Positions 7,237 through 8,627 of a DNA stretch of 8,627 nt are shown here, in pieces. Every line of letters begins with the position of its first letter. Position 1 is the first letter of the stretch. The notes below the pieces were generated by a model, which saw nothing but the letters and a program-made list of their open reading frames with translations, was not told where the DNA came from and did not search any database. Source of the DNA: Planctomycetaceae bacterium (lineage in GTDB: Bacteria > Planctomycetota > Planctomycetia > Planctomycetales > Planctomycetaceae); NCBI GenBank assembly GCA_003503535.1, contig DOCI01000065.1:1-8627 (forward strand). The letters run 5' to 3'. Position numbers and translations under genes: made by a program.

Positions 7237-7475
7237 CACTTAAGTTTAACAAATGGTGTTTCATTTTTCGCAGCAGAGTAAAACGCCAGAGATCGTAAAT
7301 GACAAAGGCGGGTGTCCAAGAGTTTGGGAGAATCCCATTAGGGGGCACAATCATGACGACCCCTGCAATCGCTCCTGCTGCAGGGGAGATTCTTTGGGAA
7401 TCCTGCACCCCATTCGATGATCGAACCTAGACTTGATTAATGACCTCATGATTCCGACATCGATTGAATTTATCT
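7237..7475. promoter_or_regulatory. Divergent intergenic region with perfect 8-bp inverted repeat
   Basis: This 239-bp gap separates two divergent genes, so both promoters should lie here. The clearest structure is CCCCTGCA (7360-7367) and TGCAGGGG (7379-7386), a perfect 8-bp inverted repeat around an 11-nt spacer. It could be an operator for a dimeric regulator or a hairpin in the leader of the GGDEF gene. A smaller pair, GATTC/GAATC, follows immediately (7388-7402). I could not assign convincing -35/-10 boxes on either strand. Confidence 0.4.
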
Positions 7476-8390
7476 ATGGATCTCATGCTTCCTATTCCGT
7501 TAGCTGTTATTTCCCGCGAAATGCTGGGAATTATTGTGCTTGTGCCGATGACGCTCGTCGTTGGTTTTGCACTCGGGCTGATTTACGAACGGTGGTACCA
7601 CGCCTCTGCTTTGCAACGAACCAGTAAACGATTTGAAAAACTTTTTGCCCATGTGTCTGGTTGTCTGGATCAAGCTGAACGTGCTTGCCAGATGTTACAG
7701 AAGCGGGCTGTGACTCAGCCACTCAATGTGAAGCAGCAGTCGCAGCTCCAGAATACGTGTGGCAAGTTAAGTAAACATGTGCAGCAATTGAATGTTGCCA
7801 AAATCGTTGAAAAGAAGACCAGGCCCTTTCGTCAACCGAAGTGGAGTCAGTCTCCAACGGATGATCGAACTGGATTACCTGACTTCTCGGCTTATCAGCA
7901 AAATCTGATTGCACTGGCGAAAGCACTTGAGAAAACGTCAGCGGAAGCCGGGGCGATTTTCATCAAGATCGATCACTATGATCGTCATGTCAAACAATAC
8001 GGAATCAATGCCGCAAATGAATTTGTGAAACAGACCGCATCGCTGGTTGTTCGTCAACTTCGCAATGAGGATGTGCTGTGCCAGGCGACGGACGATGTGC
8101 TGATCGGACTGCTTCCAGATTTGACGTCCACTCAGATGACCGGGCTTGCCGATCAGATCCGTACGTCTGTCAGCAATAAAGTTTTCTCCCACCCGGAAAC
8201 GAACGAGCAGGTATTTGTGACAGTCACATTTGGTTGCACCAGTTTTTCCGCAGCCGATGCCCGACTCGAACATTTTGAAGATTTGCTCTGGGAGCGTTCG
8301 CAACTCACTTTCCGCACCACCCAACGCCATGGCCGCTGGCAACTTCGACAGGTTTCTCCTGATGGTTCGGTGAAATTGATTGCTGGGTAG
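7476..8390 (+). CDS. Membrane-anchored protein with degenerate GGDEF domain
   Basis: The product is 304 residues from ATG 7476. TTG 7464 and ATG 7485 are alternatives, and no start has a clear Shine-Dalgarno site. One membrane helix (about 15-36, EMLGIIVLVPMTLVVGFALGLI) precedes a cytoplasmic helical, coiled-coil-prone region (45-112). A GGDEF-fold domain covers about 128-285. It has DRTGLPDFSAY (130-140, the family's D-x-LTGLPN start), IFIKIDHYDRHVKQYG (161-176, with metal-site Asp166 in place of the usual D-x-D-x-FK) and VTVTFGC (248-254). The catalytic GG(D/E)EF signature is replaced by TDDVL (205-209), so diguanylate cyclase activity is unlikely. RNED (196-199) sits at the RxxD inhibitory-site spacing, as in PleD (RxxD, five residues, then GGEEF). 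This points to a c-di-GMP receptor or a scaffold. No EAL or phosphorelay domain is attached. Confidence 0.85.
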   Translation: MDLMLPIPLAVISREMLGIIVLVPMTLVVGFALGLIYERWYHASALQRTSKRFEKLFAHVSGCLDQAERACQMLQKRAVTQPLNVKQQSQLQNTCGKLSKHVQQLNVAKIVEKKTRPFRQPKWSQSPTDDRTGLPDFSAYQQNLIALAKALEKTSAEAGAIFIKIDHYDRHVKQYGINAANEFVKQTASLVVRQLRNEDVLCQATDDVLIGLLPDLTSTQMTGLADQIRTSVSNKVFSHPETNEQVFVTVTFGCTSFSAADARLEHFEDLLWERSQLTFRTTQRHGRWQLRQVSPDGSVKLIAG

Positions 8391-8428
8391 TTATAACTGG
8401 GGGCTTGCAAATTCCAATAAAATCATAA
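8391..8428. other. Short spacer after the GGDEF gene
   Basis: This is AT-rich sequence directly after the TAG stop, ending at the inverted repeat. I see no T-run terminator here. The following inverted-repeat arm may mark the 3' boundary of the transcript. Confidence 0.3.
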
Positions 8429-8627
8429 CCCGACGCGTCAGCGAGGGGCCCGTGTGGAATTCATAGTCAGCGAGATCTTGTTGATGTCGGCCCTGTTAAG
8501 CGGATAGCAAGACAAGCGATTTTTATGCTCCGCAGATCAGTTTTTCACATGAAATAACAGGCACGATTTGATATTAAAGTTTAACCGAATTACGAATTGG
8601 ACGTCGTCCCCTCGCTGACGCTTCGGG
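8429..8627. repeat. Non-coding segment bounded by a 20-bp inverted repeat
   Basis: The left arm CCCGACGCGTCAGCGAGGGG (8429-8448) is matched on the opposite strand by the right arm (8608-8627), whose reverse complement differs only at position 6 (A for C). The 159-bp interior has no meaningful open frame and is more AT-rich than the arms. The arms resemble the 'gcgtcagcgaggg' words dispersed between genes in planctomycetes, and the layout is like a REP pair or small non-autonomous element. The right arm touches the window edge, so it may extend further. No direct target-site duplication can be judged. Confidence 0.65.

Noticed and set aside
7154..7408. 84-codon minus-strand frame overlapping the start of the pterin gene
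   Set aside because: It overlaps the conserved N-terminus of the dihydropteroate-synthase-related protein in another frame and crosses the intergenic palindrome. No domain was recognised.
8088..8102. Active diguanylate cyclase site
   Set aside because: The signature reads TDDVL, not GG(D/E)EF, and the glycine and second acidic residue needed for catalysis are missing.

Overview
The window reads as a chromosomal segment of a planctomycete (Planctomycetota). This is an inference from gene content and texture. It carries an archaeal-type dihydropteroate-synthase-related gene of the kind linked to tetrahydromethanopterin C1 chemistry, a NosR-like flavin/iron-sulfur membrane protein, a large HTTM protein and a secreted SGNH hydrolase. 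Genes are loosely packed, mostly single units on either strand, separated by gaps holding short inverted-repeat motifs of the kind scattered through planctomycete genomes. I saw no phage, transposase, CRISPR or tRNA signal.

Layout. Positions 1-456 hold no convincing gene, apart from a possible 32-codon coding remnant directly downstream of the hydrolase. On the minus strand, 457-1146 encodes an exported SGNH/GDSL hydrolase. A 264-bp gap (1147-1410) carries two hairpin repeats. Positions 1411-2820 (minus) encode a NosR/RnfG-like protein with a periplasmic FMN-binding domain and two membrane-associated CxxxCP motifs. Immediately upstream of it, on the same strand, lies a small bacterial signal recognition particle RNA (about 2876-2990). 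Its long terminal helix and conserved domain IV can be read directly, but its apical loop is UAAC rather than the common GGAA. A repeat-rich gap (2991-3324) follows.

On the plus strand, 3325-3996 encodes a membrane-anchored protein of unknown function and 4094-5626 encodes an HTTM-family multi-pass protein with a soluble C-terminal domain. Each has a good Shine-Dalgarno site. Together they look like a functional pair, similar in layout to other HTTM protein plus small partner arrangements such as SdpA/SdpB. Converging on them, 5809-7236 (minus) encodes the dihydropteroate-synthase-related protein. A divergent intergenic region with a perfect 8-bp inverted repeat separates it from 7476-8390 (plus). 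That gene encodes a one-pass membrane protein with a degenerate GGDEF domain that has lost the catalytic signature but kept an RxxD motif at the c-di-GMP inhibitory-site position. The window ends in a non-coding stretch bounded by a near-perfect 20-bp inverted repeat.

No single pathway unites the genes. The strongest points for follow-up are the variant SRP RNA, the GGDEF protein that looks like a c-di-GMP receptor, the HTTM/partner pair, and the short NosR-like flavoprotein.
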